The notes under the pieces were generated by a model, which saw nothing but the letters and a program-made list of their open reading frames with translations, was not told the DNA's origin and searched no databases. Both the position numbers and the translations under genes were made by a program. A DNA stretch of 64,000 nt from Chrysemys picta bellii (taxonomy: Eukaryota; Chordata; Testudines; Emydidae): NCBI RefSeq assembly GCF_011386835.1, contig NC_088804.1, positions 35,761,549 to 35,825,548 on the forward strand. Direction: 5' to 3'. The first letter of the stretch is position 1. Every line of letters begins with the position of its first letter. Positions 1 through 13,013 of the stretch are shown here, in pieces.

Positions 1-2058
1 TGAAATTTATTGTGGTAGACTGAAGACGTAGCACTGATGATGATAGGAACAATCCTACACTGGGAGGGGAATAGAGAAGATCTAAGAATCGGTCTTTCCC
101 ATATGATTTCTATGATGATATGTTAATCCCAGGAATTTGGATGTAATAATGGGCCCAGTTGTAATCAGATGCATATAGGCTAATATTTACTTTTCTTTAA
201 TCCTTTTTTTTTTTTAATAATAAGGCTTGGTTGTAAAATACTTTGTGGACATGATTCTAAAAGAGTTGTGCAAGCTGACTAGCTCTCTTGATTAGGTTAT
301 GCAGGATTTGGCAAGTTAATTAGGTATAGAACTCTAGTGCTAGGCTAGAATACTTAGGTACATTAAGTTACAAGAGTACTTTACTCCCACTCTACTGTTG
401 CTTCGCTGGCTTTTTGTTAAGCAGCTTTTGACTATAAAATTGCTCTTCCATTTTCTAAATTATTTCACTGCCTTCCATTTCCTCCTTTAATAGATTTAAC
501 AGTTCTCTTTATAATCTTGGATTGACAAATATTGGTCCTCTTATTTCCACGTGTTATCACAAGTAATGTGATTATAGAAATGCAGGTGTAGGGCTTTGTA
601 ACTTACTGAATGAATATTACATTTTCATAACACTTTAAATTCTTAGATCTCAAAGTGTTATATGCCATCAACAATGAAACTGATACACAACTGCTGCCAC
701 TGTCAAGGTGGAATCTGTCAGTCATTATAAATTATAGTGGCCTAGTTGTTAGTTGAACCTGGAGACCTTTCTAGCTTTTGGGGGTTTAAAAACCAAGCCT
801 AGACTTGCTGATTTGTATTTTGAAAATGATTAGTTTGGGAATTGTATATGCTTTGCTGCTAATTTTAACTTTTGATTGAGTCTGTAATTCCCTAGTATGA
901 CTGCATGAAGAGTAATATACAGAAGAATGTAAAATTGCATTGCAATTATCATCTAGTCATCTGAAAGCTTCTTGAGAGACTAATGTAACTCTGTTGCTAA
1001 TTGTTATGCTATAGAGATGTTTTGCACATTGGAACATGTAGTTTGAGCCATTACGTTTCTACTTCTAGCAAGAGTAAAGCATTCATTAAGGTAATATATT
1101 GATTTTTTTAAAGAGTGAAAGCAAAGACGAACAATGGCAAAGAACAACATTTTACCTTCACGTTACAGTTGCTAATAATCCTGAGATTTATTGTGGATTT
1201 TGAACCCTTATCTCTGGGGAAAGTTGGAGAAAGGAATTAAGAAAAGGAGAGAGTGAGCTGTTTATTGCACTGAGCAATTATTCCAATCCCTAATGTGAGG
1301 ATGCTGTAGAACTTTAAGAGTTCTCATTAATTCAAAACAAGTTTAAATAAAAGGGGTTGTTGTTTTTTAAAGCAGTCTGGGCAAAAATCAGACATACACA
1401 GAGTGACAGTACATCTCAGTGTACCTTATTGGCAGTTCTGTCACTTGGAAAAAAGGTTAATTTCACAGCCCAAATACTGAATAAAATTGAAAGCTGAACT
1501 TCATCAGGGGAGATGAAAGTCAAATATCAAATCAACAACAAAAGTCGTTAACTTTGAGTTAATGTTGCTACTGTTAAAACATGGGCATACCAAGGAATGT
1601 CACCATTAAAAAGCCCTCAAACCCTCTGAGAAGGTATGGAAATTAACAGTGAAGAATAGGTAAATGTGCAAATACCTTCACAGATAATGCAATCTCTTAA
1701 ACATACAAGAGTAAGATTTATTGCTCATTCAAAAATGACCTTTTTCTCTTTTCTTTTCAATCTTCTGTTTCTCTCTCAGGAGAGGCTGTGGTGGAAGTAT
1801 ATCAGGGGATGAATGCATAGCATGCAAATTGTTGGCAAAAAAAATCGATCTAACACACACGTGGGGTCTAAATTGTGGAATCCTTGCTTGCATTGTTGAG
1901 CTCTCACTTACAGGAGTAGCGTTAACTTTGGAGGGACATATGCTCCTCTGTACATTTTCACAGAGATGAGGGGAAGTGGGAAAGAAGTTTAAAAAATAGT
2001 ACAATAGTTTATTGTATTTGCAAACAGAATAATTTTTCCTACAGTGTGTGGGCAAGAG
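1..2058. other. Intron, upstream of the cadherin exon (no gene seen)
   Basis: AT-rich intronic sequence. No splice-flanked coding segment, RNA gene or clear transposon could be recognised. Short open frames here are of chance length and lack any recognisable domain. Placement inside the CDH13 intron is inferred from the single downstream exon on the + strand. Confidence 0.6.
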
Positions 2059-2291
2059 CAGCAGTTCCCAACCTGTGGTCCGTGGAGTTGTTGCAGCCTG
2101 TAGATTACTCGCTGATGGAAAGTTGCATGCTATTGGCTCTCCTTCTTGATTTCAACTGTTTCTAAAGATGTTCACACACTTCACTGAAACGCTTTGAAGA
2201 ACAAATAATTTAGGCCAATATTTTCCAATGTAGATGCCTAATCGCTCCATTAAGATGTGAGTCATACTATCACAAAGTTTAAGAACCCCTG
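2059..2291. mobile_element. Non-autonomous hAT-like DNA transposon relic
   Basis: The left end reads cagcagttcccaacctgtgg, and the right end, on the other strand, reads caggggttcttaaacttt. Both resemble the CAG-led terminal inverted repeats of hAT MITEs in amniote genomes. The interior has no coding capacity. I could not find a matching 8-bp target-site duplication, so the exact ends are uncertain and the element is old. Confidence 0.5.
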
Positions 2292-5200
2292 GATTGTATG
2301 GAATTATTGATTCTCCATCTGCAAGTCCTGTATCATTGTAACTACAGAAAGCATCCAATCCTTCCTTCCCCCATTGAAATCCATGAGAATTTTGCCATGT
2401 GCTTCCCTGGGAGCAAGATTGTGTCCAAAGTATTTTATGATTCACTTTGTATAAAAGATGCCATAAAAAATAAATTTGTCATATTGGATGGTAAAATTGC
2501 ACTGGTGTACAAAAGTCCCATTTTCCACTAGAGTTAGTCGGTCTACACCCATTTTCTAACGGAAGACCTATATTTCCTCCTATTTAATATTCAACACAAT
2601 AAACATTATAATCTTTCCCATTAGTGTAAGTAAATAATAGCATTAAAATCAAGAAGCATATTTTGGACATAATGTCAGCACAAAATGTGTGTTAATATTC
2701 ACTAAAGCCAGTCTGATGTGCGAAGTAAACGAGTTTACTGGTTTAATGCTTTTTTTAGGCCAGGAAACATTTATTTAGCATATTTCTCTTATGTAAATTA
2801 AATTAGGTTTAAGGGCAGCAGCACAAACACTTATTTATCTTTAAAATGAGGCTGAGTGAAGGTATAATACATATAGAGAGAGTGATTATTTGGTTTACAT
2901 ATGTATAATGAGAATGTTATATTGGTCCATTAAGATAGCAAATGTATATATTCAGGTAGTATCTTTCAGGGAGAGCGGAAAGACTCAGGGATTGGAAATG
3001 AAGTATAGATATAGGGTTGGATCCTGCACTGACTTCAGTGGCAGCAGGGTTAGTCCCAGCGCCTTTCACTGCTATGTCACTGGTTCTTATCCTGCTCTGG
3101 TGATTGTTTCTGAATTTCATTGCCATCCAGATGTGGTTCAGTAGCCAGCATGAAATAAATTGTTCCCAGCTACTAGTAGACAAGTGTGTCTCGGTCAAAA
3201 CCCACCACTGCCACAGGCAGTAATTGGTCAGTAGACAGGACAGGGATTGAATGTGATGGGATACTAGGTTACTCACCAGTCTGGAGATGTGGTCCCTGTA
3301 GGCCAGAGGTCAGACACATTGTCTTTGATTCTTTTTGTTTCCTCTGTTACAAAGTGGTCAAGCAGAGACGACAAGATCCAACAGTGGGATCCAGACAGGG
3401 AAAAAATAAAGAAGAGATTAGATGGAGTTAGGAAAGTAAAGCACAATATAAGAGCTGGGCAATAATTTAAACCCACAGTTTTGCTTTCAGGAGTGATTCA
3501 GTTTTTGATAATATTCATTTTGGTTGAGTTTGTTTTTTCTGTTATTTTCTAGCTAAAGAGAAGTCAATCAATTAGGGACAAAAGGGCAAAAGCTAGGCTG
3601 GCACAAGTGGATGGCATTTGAGAGAGTGAATAAAGGAACAGAGACACGGGAGAGAGGAAAAACAGCTGGTGAGAAAAGAATGTGAAAATAGAAGATCAAG
3701 TTGGCAGAGCCAAAAAAGCAGTGTCGAGAAACTGAAAATATTGAAAATTAGATTATCTGTCTAATCTATCTATTCACATACACACAGAAAGAATATGCCC
3801 TATGAGTATAAATAGTTGAATCCTAGAATCCTTACATACTTTGAAATTCACCCTTCTGCCGAGACGATCATAGGATCTATACATCATTTAAGTCGCATTG
3901 AACCATGATTGTCATGTGGAGTGTGGCTAGGACTTTGGTCTACTTACATACAGTGAGATTTTTTACCTATTGTCACTACACATGGGCCAGAACTCGAACC
4001 ATTCCAAGTTGGGGATGGGGATGACAGATCTGACACAAGGAATTTATGTTTAAATCCCCCCTTGTTTTCTCCCTACTGCCCCCAAAATCAGCTCTATCCC
4101 CCTCTAGTTCTTCATTTACACATGGGTTGGTTTCAGCATTAATTACATTCTAACTTCTTTTGTGATGCTGATTGAAAATGAAGCACCACTATTTACTCAC
4201 ATTTTTTTCATTCTAGTAGTGCAGCTACAAACTTATTGATTAAGTTGTTGGATCAGTTTGTTCTGACATTTTGTGCTAACTTTAGAAGCCAATTTCAGGA
4301 CAAACACTACATTTTATTTATCATTCATACTTTGAAGTTAAACTCCATTTTCTGCCTCACTTTTCTGATGTATTTCAGATACTTTCCAGATGATTCTCAT
4401 TGTTGTGTGAGAATCGTTTTTCATTTCTAAGTCAAGAAGTGAGCCATACTCAGTAACATGCATTTGCAAAAAGAAAGCATGAAATTCTTTGTTTATTGCA
4501 TTAAAAACAATGAAGTATTGTTGATAATTAAAGCATTAAGTACTTTACCAGATTAAAATGTTTAAGGTATTAAATACTTGAGATATCCATCAAATATACA
4601 GCCTTCTGTCCTTGACAGAAGTGCCAACACTTGCTGAGATGCAGACCTGTGACCTCTAGATAAGTTTCAATACACCTTAAAAATATTTATCTTCCTACTA
4701 TGACCTTCCATGTGCAAGTCATGAGCCATGAATTTGTTTCCTAGGGAACTAGTGACTGAGAAAAATCTATAATTAGATCTGTAGGTTATATGCTACATAT
4801 GGGAATTGGGTGCTAAACTGGTTCTAAAAACATCCAGAAGTAGTGCATTGTCTCAGAGTTAATATTCTGAAACCAAATGTACACAGTACTTTGTTAGCAA
4901 CACAATGTTTTTTAAAATGTTCAGTTAAAAATATTTCTACATTTTTCTGGTACAGGTCATGTCTTTTCTCTGTCTTCCCTCAACTCCACGGTAGTCTCAA
5001 AGAAAGAGACTTGGGCTGGGCAGCTAGTTAAATCAAAATAAAACCAGGCACAATCTTTCATTTCTTTCTCTAAATACAAACAGAACATTCATTTCCAGGT
5101 CTGACTCCTCTTGCATTCACGTACCCTGTGGTGCTCACTTTGCCACTCCTACTCAATCCCAAATTGGATTCCTCTATCCACAGTCCTTATTCCATAATCC

Positions 5201-5899
5201 CAGAAACTCTGTTTCCATTGGAGGTTTCCACCTAATCCCAATCCGGATTCTTTTTTTTTTTTTTTGCTTCCCCTGGAGGCATTGCCCAAAAGACTGGTTG
5301 GTGTGGTGAATGGGCTGTGGTTGCAAGTGTAGCCACTTCTGAGCCCCAGGCTGGGTTTTGCTTTCCAATGGAGAGTGATGTTTTCTAGGGACCATTTAAG
5401 AATCAGACATTGCTGTAGCTGGGAAAAAGCTGCTACTTAGGTTTAAAGCTGTGCAGGTGCCTCTGGGGGAAAGTCAGCAGAATGCTAAATATATTAGGGG
5501 CGAGTCGCCACTGCGTCACACCTGGTGACGCCATTTACACGTGTGCAAAGTGGGTATAAAATGCTGCCATGGTGGGTTACATAAGCATCAAGTGAAAATG
5601 ACTGAAAACAAACATCAAACTGACAAGAAAACAGCATTAAAAGACAATGGTGAGGAGAGATTTTTTTCTACCTTTGTGTTTTAATAATTCCTGTGTTTAT
5701 AGTCGGACAGGGGGAGAGCTTTTACCTTTTGTATTCATGACAGCGAGATATGGGGGGTAGTGCAATCATAGCACCCTAGTAGGAGCTCTGGGATACACAA
5801 TAACTTGTTTATACACTTGCATATTTCAGAGTACAGTCTTCAGTATATTATTACCTGCCAGGAAAGTTTGTTTATCATTTGTGTGAAGCAGGCCACACC
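2292..5899. other. Intron, no recognised feature
   Basis: Ordinary AT-rich intron. It holds short simple tracts, for example a T-run near 5249-5263, and no exon, RNA gene or transposon that I can defend. Confidence 0.55.
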
Positions 5900-6065
5900 T
5901 AGGGTTGCCAATTCTGGTTGGATGTATTCCTGGAAGTTTCATCACATGATGTAATATCCTGTAGTGTAGCAAATCCAGACCAATGAAATAATTGCATCAT
6001 GTGATGAAACTTCCTGGAATACATCCAGGAGACTCCAGGACAATCCTGGAGGGTTGGCAACCCTA
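5900..6065. mobile_element. Foldback MITE with TAGGGTTGCCAA inverted ends
   Basis: The ends are perfect 12-bp inverted repeats, tagggttgccaa on the left and its complement on the right. Long imperfect arms then continue inward: the segment around atgtattcctggaagtttca pairs with tgaaacttcctggaatacat. Flanking 8-mers gccacacc (5892-5899) and gccacact (6066-6073) match at 7 of 8 positions, the target-duplication length expected of hAT elements. There is no coding capacity, and the ~35-bp centre of the hairpin recurs at 7154. Confidence 0.8.
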
Positions 6066-6310
6066 GCCACACTCACTGCTGGATTGATTTTGTTGGAGTT
6101 ACATCAGGAATGTGGAGTCTAGAGACTTATGGTTCATTCTGGCTATTGAATGTCAAAATATAAATGTAATTGAAGGGATTTTTTAGTCTTAGGTTATGAA
6201 TTATTACAAAGAAAGTGGAACATATTTCGACTAGATAATACTTAAGATAATATTAGGAAAACAATAATTAACTAGATATTTAATACTATTTACTTTACAA
6301 TCTCTTAGGT

Positions 6311-6625
6311 CAGTGTTTCTCAAACTGGGGTCACAGCTTGTGTAGGGAAAGCCCCTGGCGGTCCGGGCCGGTTTGTTTACCTGCCCCATCCACAGATCCG
6401 GCCAATCGCAGCTCCCACTGGCTGCGGTTCGCCACTGCAGGCCAATGGGAGCTGCTGGAAGTGGTGGCCAGTAAGTCCCTCGGCCCGTGCCACTTCCAGC
6501 AGCTCCCATTGGCCCGGATCAGCAAAATGTGGCCAGTAGGAGCCGCGATCGGACAGACCTGCGGACGGGCCTGGCCCACCAGGGGCTTTCCCTACACAAG
6601 CGGCGACCCCAGTTTGAGAAACACT
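6311..6625. mobile_element. GC-rich foldback hAT MITE
   Basis: The terminal inverted repeats begin cagtgtttctcaaactgggg and end with the complement. The whole element is a GC-rich, CpG-containing palindrome in an AT-rich intron. The 8-mers tcttaggt (6303-6310) and tgttaggt (6626-6633) differ at one base and are the probable target-site duplication. The last base of the right end seems lost. Overlapping open frames on both strands here are products of the palindrome and are not genes. Confidence 0.85.
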
Positions 6626-6633
6626 TGTTAGGT

Positions 6634-7600
6634 ACATGCATGATGATTGCATATTATCTGTTCTGTCCATATCCTGAATCGCTCCAATGAGAAACCATTA
6701 AATGCTATTTCTGAATAATTGCCTTTTTAGATTACAATTATAGGTTTTTAATAAATCACCTCTATAAATCCCATATAATTTCTTATATGGAAAAATCTCC
6801 CTGCCCCCAGCCCCTTTTTTTAAAAAGAGTTCATTTGAGATTTAAAAAATAATTATTTGCCACTCACAATCAAATTTTCCTGACAATTAACTATACATTT
6901 TGGAGCTACTCTAGCCACTTGTCACTCAAACAGGCAATCCTCAAATTCTCTTAAGCAGTGTGATCTTCCTTCAGTGAACAGAATATTTCCTAGTTTAGTA
7001 TCTTAGACAATGATTAGAATATGGTAATTGAGGTAATTGAAAGGCCAAAGAAACAAGTGAAAAATCCAGGCACTGATGATAACTCCAAATGTATTAGTTT
7101 GAGATCATGAAACTCTGTGGCTATAAATTCTGACCAGTCAAAATAGTCAATATATATCCTGTAGTGTAGCAAATCTAGACCAATGAAATAATAATAATCT
7201 ACTGCAGCATTTGTGAGTTTCAGTTCCAGAGTTTGCTTAAAACCACAGGCCAAGTGAACATTGCTTACAATCAGGGAATCTTCTTCTTGCCTCTCATAAA
7301 TTAAAGGCAAAAGGAGACTGCAAAAAGTCAACATTCACTTGTGCATTCAGTTACCATATTTGCATGTGTATCCAAATATTCAGTGTCAAAATGCTAATTT
7401 GTATCTTTAAATCCCCAGTTTGCATGATATTTGCAGTAACTGCAGGAGAAACCTGTAAGCCTCAATCCTACAATTGATTCTATGAAAGCAAACCCCATGC
7501 ACTGATGAAGAGCCCCGTTAAAAAACTTCCAGTTAAAGGGGTCCACCTATGAGGAGTCAGTTGCAGGTTCAGAGCCTTCATGTAGGTGTGTGAATGAGTA
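6634..7600. other. Intron, no recognised gene
   Basis: AT-rich intron. The only notable segment is 7154-7192, which is nearly identical to 5954-5992 in the centre of the nearby foldback MITE. No coding or RNA feature was recognised. Confidence 0.55.
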
Positions 7601-7601
7601 G

Positions 7602-7627
7602 ACTGTGTGTGTGTGTGTGTGTGTGTG
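7602..7627. repeat. (TG)n microsatellite
   Basis: About 13 uninterrupted TG dinucleotides, immediately upstream of an LTR-like GC-richer block. Confidence 0.95.
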
Positions 7628-8245
7628 GACCCTTGCGTGGTGGGATAGACAAACTCCACTGCAGCATGGAAGGGGTTAAGGAGCTGCTTTGGGCTAGAGT
7701 GGTCCCACCCTTCTGCACTCCAAATCATGCCAGGACTGGAAGAAAAGTTAAAAGGAGGGAACTCCACTCAGAGCGGGGGCAACCTTGGCAAGGGAACAGG
7801 CTGTTGGGTTCCCTAGCTCCCAGGGAGAGGTCTGACAGCCAACAGAGCCTCTGCCCTTGCAGAGAGGAAAACTTGGATCCCCTCGGCTAAGGAGAAAGAG
7901 GCTGAGACTTATGCTGGAGACCTGGTGAACTCTGTGGCACTTCCAAGGCTCTCTGCAATAAGAGAGGCCAATATCCTGACTGGAGCTGCCTACAGGTTTT
8001 CTTTCTTTTCCTTACTGGTTTTATTTAACCTCTTTTGTTGACTGCGGACTGTTTCATTTGTTTCCCCTGGTACCCTGAAAGGGGGAAAAACAGTCACCAG
8101 ACCTTAGCCAGAAGATAGAGCACCAGCCTTGCTAGACTAACCCAGCCAGCAGGAGCTGTTGGAGGGGGGCCATTTTGGATCCTCAGACTTGTGTTCTCCA
8201 TGTAGCTCCTAACAGGGGCACTCTGCCAAGGACAGATCGTGACAC
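7628..8245 (+). mobile_element. Possible LTR of a retrotransposon
   Basis: A block markedly richer in G and C than its flanks. It contains a TATA-like ttaaaagg (about 7749), purine-rich stretches, and a T-rich then A-rich segment ending near gacagatcgtgacaccctgt. The composition and order resemble vertebrate Gypsy- or ERV-type LTRs. I could not locate a paired LTR, a primer-binding site or a duplicated target, so this is a tentative family call. The open frame 7594-7890 inside it has no recognisable domain. Confidence 0.3.
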
Positions 8246-9169
8246 CCTGTATCTCTTACTCAAACTTGATTCAAAGTTCTTCTTGGTTTAAAACCTCTGC
8301 TGTGGTATTTTTCCTGTTGCAATTCATGGCCATTACATTCAGAAGATACTTTTTGGCTGCATTTCAAAAGAGGATCTTCGGATGATTTATACCAAAAAGA
8401 CACTCTTGAAAACAAGGGCCTGGTTGTTTAGAAACATAGTTTGTTAAAATGATTACTTCGGGATTTGGGACTCCAACCAAGTCATTTTGCTGAAAGGTTT
8501 GTGGAATTTAATTGCCTTGGTAAATTTCTGATTCATAAAGGAGGATGAATCCTGTTCAGGGTAAAATGTATAATGTTTGTAATGACCTGTTTTCCAGCTA
8601 CAGGGTTTGATTCAGCAACATAATTAAGCATGTGACTAATTCTGAGCATATGTATAGTCCCCTTGAATTCATGTGCTTAAAATTATCAAACACACGTAGC
8701 TTACTGACTATTGTTGTGCCATCCAGCGTGACCATGGTTGAAGGTGTCACACCAGGCGTTGTGTAGTAAAGTTCCCAGATCTGGCTAAATCCTCCAAAGC
8801 CACAAATCTCTCTGTCGGTGATGGTAGATAGTCAGGGCATGCACCCCTTTGTGCATTGATGGAAAGTTTGAAAGCATGGTGTGCTGGGGTGTTATTATGC
8901 ATCTGGGTAACATTGCCAAAAAATCATACAATGCTGCTTTTGAATATAATGATTAATGGAAGGAAGGCCAAATCACTGTGAAATTATGACATTTTGCACA
9001 AAATCAAACCACTTTAGTCTCAGGATGTGATGCTGACATGACATATGGAATGTCTCTACTGCTCCATGTCTGCCTGTAATAGGCGCCAGGTTTCTGTATA
9101 GTAATACACAAGTTTGATGGGTCCTAAATATGCACAGAGACAAAGACATCATGCTTACGGATGCAAAAG
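8246..9169. other. Intron, no recognised feature
   Basis: AT-rich intron with no exon, RNA gene or transposon that I can defend. Confidence 0.5.
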
Positions 9170-9795
9170 CATGGGATTAATGCAGGAGGCAGCGAGACCT
9201 ATTCGTGAAAGAATGTCTGTCTGTTTTGGTGCAACTGTTTGAACTCTGCTTGCAGCCTAGGTAGAGGGACTCATCAATGCTTTCCAAGTTCTCACCCTCA
9301 CCTGAACTGGGGGTTTTGGTGGCCCAGCTCTGAGGTTCTGGACCTTGGTCTACTGTCATGAGACATTTAACCCCATAGTGTGGGTGGTGTTTTGGAGATC
9401 TTGCTGAGCAGGGTTAAAATTCTCTGACTTCTCCACAAGCAGGGCACCATCATCTGCATGGTGTTAGTTGGTGAATGTTTCTTGACCAACCTGGATTCTG
9501 ATGTGTGAAGGGCAAGTCCTAATATCCAGCTGCTAGCTAGACAGAATAGTTCCAGGGTGAGAATGCAACCATGCTGCATACCAGAGATTGTGTAAAAACA
9601 CATTGAAAACCATGAACCAACACAACTCTCATTTGATACAAGTGTGAAGATAGGTGTACCAGAGTTAGCAGAGGGTCTGGAACTCCATCTCCTTTCAGTG
9701 TGAGCCAAAGTGCTGATCCGTCAACTGAATCAAATGCCACTTTGATGTCGATATATGGCACATGATGCACTTCACATGGCTTAAAATCAGACACA
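9170..9795 (-). pseudogene. Degenerate non-LTR retrotransposon reverse transcriptase
   Basis: Read on the minus strand in shifting frames, this gives the conserved order of a LINE reverse transcriptase. Motif A appears as YIDIKVAFDSVD with LW and GVP following. Next is the GMQHGCIL segment, equivalent to the usual GVRQGCxLSP. The catalytic box is HADDGALL around 9446-9466, where YADD is expected, and further on comes ESIDESLYLG, equivalent to the post-catalytic FxYLG. At least two frameshifts break the frame, so it cannot be functional. It does not look like the CR1 copy at 12-14 kb. The clade (RTE-like or other) is unresolved. Confidence 0.75.
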
Positions 9796-11584
9796 TGATA
9801 ATTTACCTTTATGAATTAGATTCTCCATTTGGATCTGGCTGGTGCTGGAGATGTTTATATAAGGTTGCTATAAGTTCTCTCCCAATCACATTTGCAAGCA
9901 CATATGCAGCTTGCTCAAGAGGCACTGAGCATGTGCACTACATCTTAGTTTCCAAAGATGTCTTCCATGCCAAACAGGTTTATACTTAGAGGAGGGTAAA
10001 TACAATATTGGGAACAAGTTTGTCTTTTCATTTTCATAATTCATTTTCTTTTATTTATACAAAATTTATGAACAGATAATTGCAATATTGGAGAAAGAGA
10101 TACATTCCTATTTCGTGATGACCACTAGAAAAAATAGTTTCCAAGTTCAATTTATTTATGTATAGGCATATCTTAGCACTTTTGTATATCTGTAAAGTGG
10201 ACTTCAATTTCCAAAGATGTTTTCAGCTGCATTATGCAATATAATAGTTTGTGTCATGTTATCTTTAATTTATAAGCTGCAAAGAAAAGACTACCCAATA
10301 GTCACTTTTGTTATTAGGTGCCAAAATAACCAATACAAAATGTAGCCCAAAGAAGTCCAAAAAGGAATGGCTAATCTTGGAAAAGTAGCTTTTGCCCAAT
10401 AGACATTGCCTTTTTATTATACACTTGAAAGTGTGAAATTAAAACACGCTCCAGTCACATGTTTCTCCCAATTAAAATTGACCCTTAGGGATGTGACATT
10501 GAGTAGAGGCTGAGAATCTAATTAAGCTTGCAAAGGGAAATGTAGTTTTAAAATTAAAATAACTGAGTTACAGTTTTCTTTGCAAAGTTCAAATGTGCCT
10601 GTTTGTTCACTAACTGTCTAAACTATCCTTTCTCTGAAATACAGGGAAGTGTTTACTAAGCCTTTCAATAAAGCCAGGTAAAATATTTATAGTCAATGCA
10701 GATATTCAAGAAAGGGAGAAAGTACAGTGTTCCCCAGTTCCCGCCATGCTACTGAAAAAACATTAATTTGATCTTTTCCTTTTCTTTCATTCCTGGGTTT
10801 TCACAAGAGTTGATTTGGTGTCTGGGATCAAGTATTCATGTTCTGGGACAATTTCTCACCCTTTAATAGCAAGCACATTGTTTTGTGGGTTATCTGCAGG
10901 CAAAAATTACATTAAACTGCAGGCAATTAAACTAATTAATTAAACTGCAAGCAAAAAATTAGAATTTAGCCTAGTTGAGTTACTGGTGCAAGCATTATAG
11001 TCAAGATATTCAAAGCAGTCTAGTTAATTTAGATGGCTTTCAAAGTCTCATCCCCTACATGGGCACCGCATTGGGAGCTGATCTAGAGCTCCTTTGCAGG
11101 GCTGAAATGATGCATCTCTGAAATACAGATAGCCAGTGGTAAGGATTTAGAAATTCAGGAAATATTTCATGTGAACTACTATTAAGTAATGACACTTTCA
11201 TGCTTCCTAACATGGAATAAATGTTGTTGATGGCAGAATTGCTGAAGTTGCAGAACTGTAAAAATATTTCTCTCTTGGGGTATGTGGTGGTGCTGTTGCT
11301 TTTATCTCCCTTTTTTTGAGAATACTCTGATTTATTACTGTGATAAGCCCGTAACAACTGAGGGATCACAGGGTTGAAATGAGCTTAGCTGGATGGGACA
11401 CACAGTCTGCTGAAAAATCATGTTTGTTAAATATGTTTCAGCCAAGAGGCAGCTTTTACCAACTCAAGAACATTCCATTTTCTACTCATGGTGTGAGTCA
11501 TCATGATTCTAAGCACTTTGTCTTAAGTGTCTTTCCTTTTGGTCTATGTAAGGCACTTCTTATATGACCTCCTTAAGATAGTAT
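9796..11584. other. Intron, no recognised feature
   Basis: AT-rich intron of about 1.8 kb. No coding exon, RNA gene or clearly bounded repeat was recognised. Confidence 0.5.
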
Positions 11585-11800
11585 CATAGCACCTGGTAGT
11601 CCTTAATGTATTTACTCTCACAACACCTGTGTGAGGTAGGGAAGTGCTTTTATCCCCATTTTGCATATGGGGAACTGAGGCAAGAGAAGAGAAGTGGCTT
11701 TTCCAAGGTCACATAGAAAGTTTGTTGCGAAATTAGGAATAAAGCACAGGTTTCTCTATAGTCCCCTAACCACTGGACCATCCTTCCCCTTCAGGCTAGT
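11585..11800 (-). repeat. MIR-type SINE
   Basis: In the + orientation this contains the reverse complement of the MIR core and tail: ctcacaacacctgtgtgagg, then tatccccattttgcatatgg, ggaactgaggcaagagaa, ccaaggtcaca and ctaaccactgg. Order and spacing follow MIR, a very old tRNA-derived CORE-SINE family of amniotes. It is heavily diverged, as expected from its age. Confidence 0.8.
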
Positions 11801-13013
11801 CATACTCTTTATACAGCTTTGTCAATACCTTGTTTTAAGGATTGAAATTCCCTCTAAACATTAAAACAATATAAAACCAGAGTACACTGTGTAATTAATA
11901 GCCATATTTTGAGTCTTCTGTGTGCAGAAGGCATTGGGATTTCAGGGCCAGCTGAACAAGTTACTATAACATTATTGGTATGTACGTACTCAATTTGGGC
12001 GGAGGGGACAATAACAGAAAATGTGGAAATGACAGAGGTGCTTAATGACTTCTTTGTTTCGTTTTTCAACAAGAAGGTTGGTAGCGATTGGCTGTCTAAC
12101 ACAGTGAATGCCAGTGAAAATGAGGTAGGATCAGAGGCTAAAAAAGGGAAAGAACAAATTAAAAATTACTTAGACAAGTTAGATGTCTTCAAGTCACCAG
12201 GACCTGATTAAATGAATCCTAGAATACTCAAGGAGCCGACTGAGGAGATATCTGAGCCATTAGCAATTATCTTTGAAAAGTCATGGAAGACAGGAGAGAT
12301 TGGCACTATATTTGCCCTTTCCAATCTTCTGAAATCTATAAAAAGGGACATAAGGACAACCCGGGGAATTACAGACCACTCATCTTAACTTCTGTACCCG
12401 GAAAGATAATGGAGCAAATAATAAAGCAATCAATTTGCAAACATCTAGAATATAATAAGGCAATAAGTCACAGTCCACATGGATTTGTCAAGAACAAATT
12501 GTGTCAAACCAATCTGATAGCTTTCTTTGACAAGGTAACAAGCCTTGTGGATAGGGGGAAAGTGGTAGATGTGGTATATCTTGATTTCAGTAAATCTTTT
12601 GATACTGTCTCGCATGACATTCTCATAAACAAATTGGGGATATGCAACCTAGATGGAACTACTAAAAGGTGGGTGCATAACTGTTCACAGAGAGTAGTTA
12701 TCAGTGGTTCACAGTCATGCTGGAAGGACATAATGAGTGGGGTCCCGCAGGTATCAGTTCTGGGTCTTGTTCTGTTAATATCTTCATCAATGATTTAGAT
12801 AACGGCATAGAGAGTACAATTATAAAGTTTGTGGATGATACTAAGCTGGGAGGTGTTGCACGTGCTTTGGAAGATAGGATTATAATTCAAAATGATCTGG
12901 AGAAATGGTCTGAAGTAAATGTGATGAAATTCAATAAGCACAAATGCGAAGTACTCCACTTAGGAAGGAACAATCAGTTGTACACATACAAAATGGGAAA
13001 TGACTGCAAAGGA

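Noticed and set aside
6231..6690. Five overlapping open frames on both strands
   Set aside because: All come from the GC-rich palindromic hAT MITE, where stops are rare and both strands look alike.
7594..7890. 98-codon open frame in the GC-rich block
   Set aside because: It begins in a (TG)n tract (CVCVCV) and shows no domain. LTR-like repeat sequence is a better explanation.
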